From positions 186,001-250,000 of the forward strand of contig NW_025954962.1 of NCBI RefSeq assembly GCF_022376445.1: 64,000 bases of DNA, given 5' to 3'. Position numbers and translations under genes: made by a program. This document shows, one piece after another, positions 47,793 to 59,666 of the stretch (position 1 is its first letter; every line of letters begins with the position of its first letter). The stretch is from Fomitopsis serialis (Eukaryota > Basidiomycota > Agaricomycetes > Polyporales > Fomitopsidaceae). Below the pieces are notes generated by a model that saw nothing but the letters and a program-made list of their open reading frames with translations, searched no databases and was not told the origin of the DNA.

Positions 47793-49548
47793 TCACTCGT
47801 GCCCGAGATACCATACGAGGACGTGCTCAACCTCTTCGAACCATTCGTGGACTAGTGAGTGATCGAAAACATTTCCGTCCCAACTCAGTAGAAAAGAGAT
47901 GCGACCCTGGGTTGTGATCGCACCCAGGTAGAAGTACGCGGGCCTTACATGAAGATGAGTCTCCCATGAAGTAATCCGAAGGAGCGGATGCATCGCAGCG
48001 CTAGTCGCTTCGGCAGCACTGCAGGTGGCCTCTTCGCCGCTAGGAGGGAGCGGGTAGTGCGAAGGTTGCAGTACGTCGTACTAGAGGTGAGCGTGTGTCA
48101 GAGAATATACGCTCATGCATTACTACGGCCCTCACATTCCCACCGCTGGAGACGCCGACGGTGAACGTGGTATCGTCTCCGAATACAGTCGGCAGTATCT
48201 CGCTTTGGGGCGGCTCTCCAGATGCACGACCATCCCAGAGGGATGCAATGAGTCTTCGTTTCGAGACAGATGGTTGTAGGCTAGCCTCCACCATCTCCAG
48301 GAAAAGCGGATGGTGCATGTAACTTGACATTTGCTCTCTTATGAGACTGCACCGCGAAAAGAAACGATCTTTTGACAGCAGCCTTCGGACCGAGGGACAT
48401 CTGGAGACGAAGAGTCGTCGCAGGTAGGCATAAAGGGCAGGGTGCAGTAGAAGAGGTTGACGGACAGGAAGACTTCGGATGAGCCCCCTTTGTCCAGCCA
48501 TTCCTGGTCAAGATGCGGCCGCAAGTTGGCAGGAAGAAAGAAATGCATGGCCTCACGCCTGCGGCGCTCCCATTCTGCGTCGGATAGTTTCCCCTGACGA
48601 TGCAGCTTTTGCAGTATTCGCGCGGTCGCAACCTGCGCAACGACAGGAAGGGCCATGGTGAGTGTGATATCCTTGTCCCGACAAGACCGCAGGATGGTTG
48701 CGGTCGTTTCGGCTGATAGGCTATGTCGTATATCCCTTTTCACAGCGGGAGTGCAGTAGGTTCTGCTTTGAAATTCCCGGGCAACGTATGTCCACCCTGC
48801 CATCTCACTATCATTGCGACTTCCTTGCAAAACAAGAGGACACCGTGCATACCCGTAATTTCGCTCTTCGTAAATTATAGATTACGGCGCCGATAGCTCG
48901 CCTCCACCTCTGCGTCGGCACACTGAGACGTCTACCGGGATGCAGCTCCTCGCAAGGGACCACCATGGCGAGGCGTTTGCCTAGGTCGGTGATGGGCTCA
49001 AGCGACGGCCTCGACAGTATGTCGAAGAAAGCACGGCATAGCATGATATGAGACACGCCGTCGGTGATAAAGTGAGTCGTATTGATGATAACATGGTGAA
49101 TGCTATCGTCGTCTGCTCGATCTAGGACGAATAGGCGGGCGGGGAGCGTCGCAAAGATCCGCTGTTCACCGTGTATGATATTGTCAATGACGGCCAAGGC
49201 ATCGTCGGCATTGGTGATCGGCTTGCGGATGAGCTCCTCTGGTAGCACTTGAGCCAATCGTTCAGGAGCGACCTCGAAGCGAAACTCCTGCGAGTCGCCG
49301 CCGTCCGTGCAGACCCTCGAACCCAGAAGGGGGTACCTCGTTTTCAGGAGTATCCACGCTCGAGCGACATTGGCGTTGGTGAAGAGTTCCGGGCCTGATT
49401 GGACAATGTAATGCCAGACGAGGTCGGTCGTGCCTTGGAAGCGGCAGTCCCAATAGTACCCAGTCTCGTTCAAGCTCAACGGACGGGTGTAGGTGAGGCC
49501 AGGGAGAGCGTCGGCGTGTGGAACAGCGGTCCAGCCTGGGGGTGCCAT
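47793..49548 (-). CDS. CoA-dependent acyltransferase (condensation/alcohol-acetyltransferase-like)
   Basis: About 500 residues. The start at 49548 opens MAPPGWTAVPHADALPGLTY. The catalytic-type motif is TTHFITDGVSH, matching the HxxxD of the CoA-dependent acyltransferase superfamily; the superfamily includes BAHD, NRPS condensation and fungal alcohol acetyltransferases. A later region HGKQ is absent but YFYLGAITTQGRISFLLSWD matches the distal strand segment. The last exon ends WYLGHE. The junction near 48830 and a frame hop at about 48746-48748 (a G run one short) are needed to join GGHTLPGNFKAEPTAL to AVKRDIRHSLSAETTATIL. The substrate is unknown; secondary metabolism is a guess. It converges with TRS85, with 121 bases between the stop codons. 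Confidence 0.75.
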
Positions 49549-50437
49549 CTTGACTGCGTCACAGTACGACACTTCTGGCTTCCCGGCACTGAGGGTTTCA
49601 ATGGCACAAATTTCTGTCCCAGATGTCCAGAGGCAGCCTTAGTGGGGTATCTAACAAACGACCTCGGAGCTGTAGCCCGGCGATAAAGTCATTGCATTGC
49701 CGTGGACGCTATCCACCAGACGGCATGCTGGTTCTGAACGACTTCGCACCTCACGGGCCGTGTACTGGAAATTTCCGAGCGCGTATGCAGGGGAATAATA
49801 CCGTACTGTGGGTTGTCCTCGGGCCCGAGGGGTTAATGACGAATAACGGTATCTAGTTCCCGTGGATTTGTCGAGGAGCTAAGATTGAGCTAAGATTCGT
49901 ATAGATACTTCAGGTTCATTCGCTGGGGACCTTCCGAGAGACTTCAGTGACACGCCGAGACCCGTCCCTCTCCCTCCCAGGTCACAAAAGTTCCGCCAAT
50001 TTCGGATTGGCATGGCTGACATATTTCAGTCTGTTACAGGCAGCCGCAGAGAACATGCATACATCGTATCGGCAGGTCCTGCTTTCGCTCGCTGTCTTGC
50101 AAAGCTGCGACTCTGGCGGACTGAACCTGTGTCATGCTAAGAAACACCTATCATAAGGTGACGCGTACTGAGAAAGCACTGAACGGAGGCAAGTCAAACC
50201 CATTACGGCGAGCAAGGACAGCTGGGATGCCTGATCCTTACGAATGCTCAGTACTCAGTATACCCGATCTCACCGATGCCAGATTAGGTCTACACATGTT
50301 GCAGCGGGTCGCCTCGTGCATTGAAATACCAGCGGCCAATCTCAAGGGAAGCAGCTGATGATTCGAGCCAGAGATATAGCGTGACCTGGCGACCTCGCGG
50401 GAGTACAGGGCTGACCGGGTGGTACCGCCAAGGGTGC
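49549..50437. other. Intergenic region, no gene recognised
   Basis: Nearly 890 bases between the divergently placed acyltransferase (minus) and the 3' end of the PMP22-like gene (minus). Short open frames only. Confidence 0.45.
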
Positions 50438-51341
50438 TACTCCCGTTTTTCCTCCTTCTTGCCCTTCGCATCCATGGCCATCCGTATCTTTTTCATCTTC
50501 GTGTTGAAATAGGTCTGGGTATTGCAAGTCAGTTACCTCGTATCGTACGCAGAGATGAACCGTCGACCCTTACCCCCGTAACGAACTGGACCAAATTCAT
50601 GAACGGCACCCAAAGCTCGGGAGCAAGATACCTCTGCGCGATCACAATGGTAAGGGGAAGCGTCATCCAAGTCACCTATTCGAGACCCGTGGAGCATTTA
50701 GTGAGAGAGAACACTCGAGAGCACTGGGCACGCACACGCAGAGCATTCATGAAGCCCGCCTTGACGGTCTTTCGTACGTCGTCCACGGTCCGTGCACCGT
50801 TGATTACCGCCGTGCACGACAGATACACTGTAGCCGTTCCGAGAACATGTCAGTGCGTCCGCCGCGACCACACGCATCAACAGGCGACTCACCGGCGATC
50901 TGGATGGGCGCCACAACCAGATTGCTCACGAGCAGCTGCCCCACCTTCGCCGCGAGGCTCGTCTTGCCCGCGAAAGCTTCTGCGTCAAGCCCACCAGCGC
51001 GTGGCTCATCGGCGCAGATATGAGCATGCCGTACAGGGTCATTTTCGGAGCCTTGACTCTATCTTGGCAAGCGCGAGGACGTGCGCGTAGAGGGGGCATC
51101 CTTGGAGACCCGCCTCGCAGGGACGCCTGCGAGGTGCGTCGCGAGCACCTCCTGGATGAACTGCAGGACCCCTGAAGCGCGCGACGAGTCGGTTCGTATG
51201 TCAGAGATCTGTCATGTACGTTATGGAGTACGACGACTCACCGCTAGTGATCGCCTTGTCCGCAAGGGATGCGCAACGAGGTTTGCCAAGTACGCGGCAA
51301 GGAGGGGGTTGATCTTCCTGGGTGCAGCTACGGTGCTCATC
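50438..51341 (-). CDS. Mpv17/PMP22-family membrane protein
   Basis: Family members are small four-span channels of peroxisomal or inner mitochondrial membranes. The start at 51341 gives MSTVAAPRKINPLLAAYLAN. Next come HPLRTKAITSG|VLQFIQEVLA (joined across an intron), KMTLYGMLISAPMSHALVGL, SLAAKVGQLLVSNLVVAPIQ and KAGFMNALRVTWMTLPLTIV. Then follow IAQRYLAPELWVPFMNLVQF and a basic tail KKEEKRE. The W-x-x-W-P signature seen in animal Mpv17 is replaced here by RVTWMTLPLTIVIAQRYLAP. Four one-base losses are apparent at about 51255, 51095, 51052 and 50973; each resides next to a run of identical bases. Peroxisomal location is likelier by similarity, not proven. Confidence 0.78.
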
Positions 51342-51974
51342 GTGCGCGTGTGGTGGTTCGTTCTCAAGCCGCGACGTCGGACCAGAGTTGCCTACGGGCC
51401 TGTCGGCTGGACGGTAGACAGGAGTGTGCATGTTACACGCCCGCAGAGGGGCACCTGTTGTCCTGAATATGATGGTGACCGAATCACGGGGGCCGCTCGA
51501 CTCTCGAACTTAAGTCTAACCTGTTTGCATGATTCCCAAAACGCCGCAGCCGCTCTCATCCATCCTCCATGCGTATGATACCAAAGGCGTCACTTGAACG
51601 ACGCGTCTGTCGGCCTTCATTGTCGCACCGGTGTGAGAGACTCGTTATAGTTTCACAGAGATAGTACGCCTCCTACCTGCGCTTCTCTTACCCCGTGTGG
51701 GCAGAACTTGAGAAGCGCGGCACGTGATTGAGCAGGGAATGAGCGGTTCAGAGTCATCCGAGAGTGTATCCTCACGCAGAAAGCAATGATTGAAGCATGA
51801 ATATGTGAGTAAGTATCGTAGCAATAAATCCGTGACGAAATCTGAGTCCGCCTGCTAGCAGGCGTCCGATGTCTCTAATCCAATCCACGGTAACAGCAGA
51901 CCCTTTACCTGCTTTTGACCCTGTACAATGCATAAGCATGACGCCGTGGGCAACAGGCAATGATCAACCGGAAC
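51342..51974. other. Intergenic region
   Basis: About 630 bases. It may hold a 3' coding exon of YHM2, since the stop there lies next to a GT donor-like TGGTGAGT, but no continuation was identified. Confidence 0.4.
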
Positions 51975-53328
51975 TCACCAGACTTTGACGTAGTCCGCGA
52001 ACGAGACCATGCACACCGTCTGCCAGATGCCGAGACCTATACGCGGAGTGACACCACGATAGAGGCCCTTCAGGCCGTTCTCCCTGTAGACGTACTGCAG
52101 AGTGCTGACGATGGTGGCTTTCTGGGGGCGTTTAGGATCCGCGCTGGCCGACTTTGCCATCGATTGCATCTACATCGCGTCCGCCGCGCATATCAGCCAG
52201 TGCTATGCAGATCGAGGCTCAGACAACCTCGACTCGTACGACCTCGATCGGCTGATTCCATGTGGCAAGAGCACCACCTATTGACGAGGATGCGATCTTC
52301 TCCAGAGCAGTCAGTTTCTCATTCTCGCCTTGCCCTTAGCTTCTTGATGCTTGTCTCAGCTAAACGCGCAAAACCCATCCTGGATATCTGCATAAAACCA
52401 TCTAGGTGCCAGGATGAGACAATTCGACATACCGGGATCCCCAGTTCGTCATTTGCCGGACGGCGACAGCGTTGACACCCTTGTTGATGCCCTTGAGACC
52501 TTCCCGACGGTAGATGTCCATGAAGACGACCCAAGTTGAGGGCGGCTTAACGCCCGTTGCCGCCTGCTTATGCCTCGTAATCTCCGCCGTTTTCATACAT
52601 GTGCAGAAACCTTGCATGATCATGAGCTAAAGAGGGCAGAGCAAGCCAGTCTCGAAAGACCCACCCATGGTCGCATACGCCTGCGCGACACCACCCGTCA
52701 TGCCGCCAATCAGACCAGCTGCTCCCGGGCTCATGCCCAGGCCCACCACCTTGCTCTCAACCTCGGAGCGGTGAAGAGAAGAACGGCACCCTTCGTCGAA
52801 GCCTCTATCCATGCCTACATTCATCGAGCGTAAGGCACCGGGTAAGGGTAGAAATCACATGCCGCGCACCCATGGAATCAGACCCTGGTAGAATCCCAGT
52901 ACGCCTCCACGACTCCATACGGTCTGGACGGCTTGGAACATGGATTGCGACCGGTTCGCCGCCATCTGGGTCTTGAGCACCTCCAGAGGTTGCCCCAGTG
53001 TCGTGACCTACTCGCAAGTCAGAGAGTAAGGTGAATGTATACCCGAGATGCTCTCAGCCACTTGCCTCCTGTACACGTCGTCAGTGGGGTACGTCTCACA
53101 CGACAGAGGGCACTACTCACGAACTACACGCACAAAGACGATGGAATAGTCAACTCCTGCATGCCCAGACCCGAAACGTAGACATTACCATGTTCATGAT
53201 CCCGCCTGAAAGCACAGCAATTAATGAGTTCCGCGTGGACAGCTCAGCCACAGACGCGTATACGGACCGACAGCAATGTTAGACCAGTTAACACCCTTCT
53301 GGCCGGGCAAGCTCTTTTCGATGGCCAT
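51975..53328 (-). CDS. YHM2: Mitochondrial citrate/2-oxoglutarate carrier
   Basis: Yhm2-type carriers exchange citrate for 2-oxoglutarate across the inner mitochondrial membrane and have also been linked to mitochondrial DNA maintenance. Family signatures are [55 protein letters not shown] (here [19 protein letters not shown]), [38 protein letters not shown] and [20 protein letters not shown]. The start at 53328 opens [20 protein letters not shown]. The second exon is 53205-53189 (17 nt). To recover the conserved Phe-Glu before [10 protein letters not shown], two further exons of 3 nt each are needed, at 53123-53121 and 53068-53066; see findings. The C-terminal exon ends FADYVKVW; a GTGAGT follows, so a small further exon is possible. 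Confidence 0.9.
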
Positions 53329-53931
53329 GGCTGGGACGCGTGAGGAGGTGGTGGGAGTGGAGGAGAGAACTGGTGTGAGCTGGCGGTGACACGAGATATC
53401 TATTGGGGTGGGGATGGCCCGACTCGGAAGGGCGCGCGCGCAACGGCCCACTATTTGGCCTCCGCAAACACCGCAGGGCCCCCGTCCCATCCTACGCGGA
53501 GGCGCTCCCGCCCCTATGCTGCAATCGTCCCACTTTCATCCCATGGTACCACATCGCCCTATTGGCGTCACCGACGTGCTGCAGAGGAGGCTCGACAACA
53601 GCTCGAGGGGTCGCGACAGCCACGACGAGCTGTGCACGACGTCTCTGAGGCGTTCAAGATCGGCTCTTCCGAAGCGGGAAACTGCCATGGCGGAAGCACA
53701 GGAGGGCCGCTATTGGTCAAACGACTCCAGCCATCAGCTCATCCGCCTGAGTAGCGTGCGCACCTGAGGCCAAAATCTTTGATCGCTGGCCTGTTTGATG
53801 GGTGCGACATGTCCAACAGTGAGCTAGCCAGTATTACCATGATGTTGCGAGGGTGCCGTACAACAGCGCTCCGTTTTTTGGCGGTGAGTGACATCGGCTT
53901 GTTAGACATGCGGAGCCGTGCTAATGGTCAT
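53329..53931. other. Upstream region of YHM2
   Basis: Promoter region of YHM2 and unassigned sequence. Open frames here lack family resemblance. Confidence 0.4.
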
Positions 53932-54174
53932 TCAGGAGCCACGCCATTGGCTTTTCATAGCCTCCTCGAGCTCAACCTTGCTTAAGGTCATTGGAATACG
54001 CCGTCGAGTTTGCCGCATTGCAAGCAGCCGTCGCTCGCCAATCGAGAGAAGATTCGGGGGACCTATTACCTCCAGTGACTTTACGTTATACTCAAGGCAA
54101 TGGTGATAGCCCATTTCCCTCTTACGCCGCGACAAAGCGGCTTTGTCCATGAACGTTTCAACCGCCGTCGTCAT
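53932..54174 (-). CDS. Small orphan open frame of unknown status
   Basis: An 80-residue frame starting at an ATG: MTTAVETFMDKAALSRRKRE, then GPPNLLSIGERRLLAMRQTR and a basic C-terminus. It is rich in charged residues and predicted helical, with no signal peptide. No homologue is recalled and no splice partners were identified. It could be a short gene or a chance frame. Confidence 0.3.
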   Translation of the reverse strand: MTTAVETFMDKAALSRRKREMGYHHCLEYNVKSLEVIGPPNLLSIGERRLLAMRQTRRRIPMTLSKVELEEAMKSQWRGS

Positions 54175-54347
54175 TCCCGGGCGCGCCGCTCACCGTCTGG
54201 ACAGGTCCGACACCATCAGCGGACATGGCCCCGCTTGTCTCGCACTGTCTCACGTCTGTTACATCGCCGCATATTTTAGTCGGGCGGAGGCAAATCTAGT
54301 CTGCGCTTTCGAGCCCCTGTCCGCTCCGTCCTTTCTCGTAGCTCCCC

Positions 54348-54355
54348 TATATATC
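54348..54355 (+). promoter_or_regulatory. TATA box
   Basis: TATATATC within CCCCTATATATCTC, about 140 bases upstream of the F-box start at 54493. Confidence 0.45.
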
Positions 54356-54492
54356 TCTGTTCTCATTTTCCCAGTTTACGCTGCCTGCGTCGAACGAACC
54401 TTGAACGCTTGATACCCTCCAACTCGTACGTCCATAATTTGACCGGTTAACACAACTGACTGGTGTCGACTTCAACACAGTCCTGATTCAAC

Positions 54493-55668
54493 ATGCCTAC
54501 TGTACCACCGGAGCTCTGTGACTACGTTATCGACCACCTCCATAATGACCGGAAGACGTTAATGGCTTGCAGTCTCACATGCCGCGACTGGGTGCCGACG
54601 TCTCGCTTCCACCTTTATTGCGAGGTTCTTCTACACAAACCCGAGCTTTTTGCAGGGTTCAAGCGACTATTGCAGGCCTGTCCCCTTCTGGCTCCTACGT
54701 CCGCGTCCTCCGAATATCAAAGCTCGACAAGGCCACCGCGGCTGATCTTGCGCAAGTGGAAGAGATCCTCCCCATCATTCTTGGCTACCTCGGCAATTTG
54801 GAGTCTCTCGGAGGGTTTCTCCTCTCCACGTCCGCTAGCGTCCTGCGTTGCATGCCCGAGGAGAGGCCAATAACAGAGCTCTGCCTCCAGTATTGCGAGT
54901 TCCCAGCCCTCGAAGACTTCGCACGTTGTTCTACTCGTGCCCTGGCTGCAAGCCTTGACCTCTGCGGCGTTGTTGGGCATCAGCGAGTTGTGATGTTCGC
55001 CACCCTCTTTCGATGCGCCCAGCCTGCGAAGATTGGTCCTAGGCAGAGACGTCGATCACAGCTCTGTCATCGGCTTCCTGCTTCGCGGGAACCATCACCG
55101 CCGTATCCACAGCCTGTCGGCCACCCTCTCGACCGAGGAGGATGCCTATGCTCTCAGCGTATTGCTGGAGCACATCGGGGAGTCGCTGACCGAGCTCGAC
55201 ATCGAATGGCACCCGATTCGTCCTGGCTTGAATGGTCAGTACATGCCATGCACTGCTTGTAACTTACCTCCGACTGACCGGCTGTCCAGTTGTCCTCCTG
55301 CCGCGCACGTTCAACATCCCTCCGACTGTTGCGGTCGAGAGGCTGACCATCCGCAGCGCGGTCTCACACGCCTATTCCACACCTTGGGTCACCAGCCTCC
55401 TGTCCGCCGTCGATCCTACGCGCCTGACCACGTTTGCCTTGGAGATCCGGCTCCTCGGGGAACTGGACGCACTCGACTGGAAGTCTATCGAGAGCACCCT
55501 GGCTCGGAGCGGTTCGGTAGCCTGCGTCGGGTCACGGTCAAAGTTAACATCTGGTCGGGGTTCATATGGACCAGCTGTCGGTCCGGAACCTCATTCGTCA
55601 CAATCTTCATAGAATACACTCTATGGGTATGCTTCGCTTCGTCTCATAATCAGTGCTTGCGCGGATAG
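54493..55668 (+). CDS. F-box-like protein, reading frame repeatedly interrupted
   Basis: Opens MPTVPPELCDYVIDHLHNDR with CSLTCRDWVPTSRFHLYCEV, a classic mushroom F-box N-terminus. The leucine-rich remainder is split among frames: LRISKLDKATAADLAQVEEI, HIGESLTELDIEWHPIRPGL and LTTFALEIRLLGELDALDW. Frame changes occur near 54691, 54900-54960, 55007 and 55508 without splice sites. An intron at about 55233-55289 is clear. Presumably an SCF adaptor. Five or so breaks in 1.2 kb could mean assembly errors, as elsewhere in the window, or true decay of a dispensable family member; the two cannot be separated here. Confidence 0.55.
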
Positions 55669-56092
55669 TTTAGTGATTGGTCTTGCAATGGACAGTACGT
55701 ACTATAATGCTTCTAGCTTGGTTTCTTGCCTGTTGCCCCGTACACAGCCAATACTTACTCTCATCTTGAACTATTCATCCCGATACGGCTACAACTGATT
55801 ATATTCGTCTGCATCGAACAATGCACAACGCGGGGTATGAGGTGAGGGTAACATACTAGCAAGGACAGGGTGAGATATGAGAGAGCACGAGCGTAACAGT
55901 AGGTTTAGCGGGAGCATTACGATGACAATCTGTACCGTACAAGTAGAGAAAGTCCCACCGGGATTCCAGCACGAACAACGCGAAAACCAGACGCGATCCA
56001 GCAGGCGGCATAGTGATGGGGAGATGGCGACTTATCGTGAGGCGGGCCGGGAGGGGTCGCCACGCGGTCGACACGCCGGTTCCTCATCGCTT
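55669..56092. other. Convergent 3' intergenic region
   Basis: About 420 bases between converging genes; AT-rich, presumably UTRs. No gene seen. Confidence 0.45.
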
Positions 56093-59000
56093 TCATTCTT
56101 TGTTCTTCAGCTGTTCCGAGAGATGTTCGATGTCCTCCTTCATGCTGTTGCGTGGACGAGGCGTGCAAAGGCAAAAGAGTTCATGAGTATACGGATTTAG
56201 GATAACGCAGTCCGATAATAAATGAGTGACGAGGGCAATGAGTGCGGCGAGTGAGATGAGTGGAAACGAGTGTCAGCGGATCGGTTGAGAATCAACGCAA
56301 TCAGAATAGTCCGTATATGACGGCCAGCGTGCACATAGCCCCGAGGAAACTCTTCAGTCCGAAAATCTTTACATACCGTGTAATCTGGTCCTGGCTGTCC
56401 TCCTGGTCGGTCTCGAGGTATTGGATTTCCATGGCCTTGCGCTCGACTTCCTGTTGAAGTTCGTTGGCCTTGGCCACCGCGAGCTCACACTGCTCCTTCA
56501 GCGCCCTCATTCCTCGCTCGTGCTCTGCCTGAATGTCGTGAATCTTGAGGTTGTGAGCCTCGTGGAGTCGCTGCAGCTCATCTCGGGACACGCTGGGCGT
56601 GCGCGCGTGCGCGGATCCGTTGCTCTTCGGCGAGGATACCGTCTCGGTCGCCAACGTCGCCTTGATGGTCGCCAGCTCACCCTCGAGATCAGACAGCTTC
56701 GTCTGGAGCTCGGACTTCTCGCTTGTCAAAGCCGAGATCTCCTCCAGGTGCGCAGCGCGAAGTTTGGTAACCTCCTCCGCACGGCCCTTCGCGCCTTCCT
56801 CCAGCTCCTTCACGTGATTTTTGGATACCTCTGTGAGTGAGTCTTTGGTAGCGACGAACATGTCGGTGAGGGCAGCATGATCATCCCGAGCATTTGAGAG
56901 CTCCTTCTGCAGGCGAACGATCACCTCGTCCTTGTCGGTCTTATCGACAGCCGCAGCGACCGCGCGAGCTTCGTCAAGCTGGAGCTTCAGAGACTCCAAC
57001 TCGGCACTGGAGGAAGCAACGGCGCCCTTCGCCTTTGCGAGGTCCTCCTGCGTGGCCTTCAAGTCGAGAGCCTGCTTGGTGATTTGCTTCTCGAGAGACT
57101 TCACTTGGCTCTCCAGCTCAGCCTGGTGCTCGGCCTTGAGGCCTTCGATGGTCGACTGATGAGCGACACGGAGCTGCTCGATCGTGACCTGAGAATCAGC
57201 CCGAAGCGCCTGCAGATCCTGGCTGTGAGCAGAACCCGCCTCGTTCTGCGTGACTCTCAGTATATGTACGAATACAGAACGCCTCACATCCTACCTTGGC
57301 GCGCTCGAATGCCTCTTCCAAGAGCTTGGCATGTTCTGCCTTCACATCATCGACCTTAGCATTGTATTTCGATTCCTGGCTCTGTAAAGCGAGTGAGGCT
57401 GGGGTCTGCAGTGACAACGGGAAGAGGACAAACCTCGAGCTCTGCAGAAATGGTCTTGTGTTCCTCCTGTAATTTGTTCTCTTTCTCCTGGAACGATGTC
57501 TGAAGGCTCTCGAGCTCAGCCTTGTGCGCCTCGCTCTGGCTCGCCAACTCTGCCGTCGTGGCCTCCTGAGCTGCGACAGCCCCTGACAACTGACTTTCAA
57601 GCTCATTGCAGCGAGAGGTGAGCTTGTCGATCTGCTCCCCAAGCTGTCCGATCTCCGCCTGTAGCTGGGCCTTCTCCTCGTTCGCTTTGGCGAGGTCGTC
57701 AGCTGCCTTCGCGTTTGCCTCCTCGACGGCCTGGCGACCAGCCTCCTCGGCCTTCTTCAGGTCATCCTCCAGCGCCTTGATGCGCTCGGAGGTCTGGGTG
57801 CGCTCGTCCTCCGACTTCTCCTGCTCCTCCCTGAGCTCCAAGATCTCGATCTCGAGCTCGGAAATCTTGGTAGACTTCTCCTCGTTCTCAGTCTTGAGCT
57901 CCGCAACCTGAGCATCAAGAGGTTCCAGGCGCGAAGCCTGCTCCTGGAGAGCGGCGATCTTCGCCTCGGCGTCGGCAGCAGCCTGATCGCGGGCGACCTT
58001 CAGGCTTTCGACTTCGGCCTGGATCGCTTCAAGGTCGGCCTTCGCTTTGAGCAGAGCGGCGTGTTCGACCTCGGCAGCAGCGGCAACCGCCTCGGACACC
58101 TCTCCGGAAGACGAGCGCAGGACTACGAGGTTCTCCTGAGCGGCCTGAACCTCGGTCTCAAGGTCCCCAATTCGTGACTGCAGGGTCTCAACGAGCTCTT
58201 GAGAGATGCGGAGTTGACTTGGCCTCCTCAAGCTATTATCGCAGTGTCAGTGCCGAGACTTTCTACACGTTCACTACACCTACCTCTGTCTGGACTGTGT
58301 CCAGTGTCGTGTTCCCAGATTCCGACGCCAGACTCTCACGAGCGGCAGCCAACTCCTTCTCCGTCTCACTCTTCGCCTCCTCGAGCGCCTGGAGCGTGGA
58401 TTGCTTCGTCTCGATATCCGCCAGGCAGTCTCCAGAGATGACTTCAGAGTGGTGACCTGGTTCTCGAGCTCAGCGACTGCTTCGGTCTTGGATGCGAGCG
58501 ACGTGGTTGCGTCATTCAGCTAAGGACATCATGAGCAAACGCACCATACGCGCTCAGAGCAAGAAGAGCTACCGACCTTCTCCTGCAGCTCCTCGACAGC
58601 CTTGCTCTTTCCATCATCCTTGACAACCTCCTTAAGGGAAGATATAGAGCCAGAGCCGGGAGTCCTGGCCGGTCTCGTAGATGCCGTACTGGGCGGTCGC
58701 GCGGAAGAAGCAGCACTGACGCGGGAGACTGTCGTGGCAGTCCTCTTCACCTCACCGCTGACGGAAGCCCGAGGACGGGGTGCCGCTGCGTGAGCATCTG
58801 CAGCGGGCTTCGTCGTCGACGCCGCGGGCCTAGTAGCAGCCGATGGAGCCAAGGATGCCCGCCCTCCGCTGGGAGTCGCCCTGCTTGCACTGGGCGCGGG
58901 TGCCTTGCCCGTAGTGGGAGTCGGTGCCTTGGGCACAACAGACTGACGCCGCGCGGCAGCGGTCGTCGGAGCTGGGACGCCGCTGGTGCTGGTCTTGGGC

Positions 59001-59666
59001 GGCATGGTCGGTTTCGCGCGGCAGATGGACCACTAGTGGATTCCTGAGCGATGATGTGGCAGAGGTAGGCTTTGTGGGGCTTGCAGGAGTGACGGTAGCC
59101 TTCGAGACCGCAGTCGGCGCATGCTTGACCGCGCCAGACCCAAACGTGCCCGAATTGATAATCTGGATGCACGGCATGATCCACGACGCGTTCAGAACGC
59201 GTGGTACAACATCCAAAGCGGTTGACGCACCTTCTTGACCAATGGCGACCCTGGTGCGCCCGAAGCGGGCCTGGTGGGCTTGACGTTGACGGACGGCTTG
59301 GCCGTGGGCTTCTTCGGAGATGCGGGGGCCTCCTTCATTTCTCCTTGGCCATGTCTTCTGTGGGCGGGGGCGCAGCCTCCTCAGCAGCGAAAGATGGGGA
59401 TGCAGCATCCTCCGCGGTCAGAGGTACAGTAGTAGTATCGGCTTCGTCCGCCACGCCGTCCTCAACGTGTTCATCTGCCGCACCTTCGTCTGCAGCTTCT
59501 CGTCCGTCGCACTGGCCGCTTCTGTTACGCTACCAGCCTCGTGAGCCTCGTGCTCTTCATCTTCAGGTTCCTCCGGGTGGGTTTCCAGCTGCTCGGAACC
59601 CTCGGATTCTGCCACGTCTTCTTGGGTCTCGAGCACAGGACTCTGGGGTTGCTCCACGTCCGCCAT
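56093..59666 (-). CDS. Long coiled-coil protein with Pro/Ala/Ser-rich N-terminus
   Basis: The start at 59666 gives MADVEQPQSPVLETQEDVAE. An acidic segment and a Pro/Ala/Lys-rich basic section follow (KKPTAKPSVNVKPTRPASGA), then SGTFGSGAVKHAPTAVSKAT and a Ser/Thr/Ala-rich block. After this come about 600 residues of heptad-rich coiled coil (EEKSTKISELEIEILELREE, LQAEIGQLGEQIDKLTSRCN, ELATIKATLATETVSSPKSN). The last exon, after an unusually long intron of about 220 nt, encodes MKEDIEHLSEQLKNKE. No motor or CAP-Gly domain is visible; the basic disordered region plus coiled coil suggests a cytoskeletal or tethering role (inference). Frame hops at about 59485, 59345, 59010-59035 and 58430 look like missing bases. 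Confidence 0.72.
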
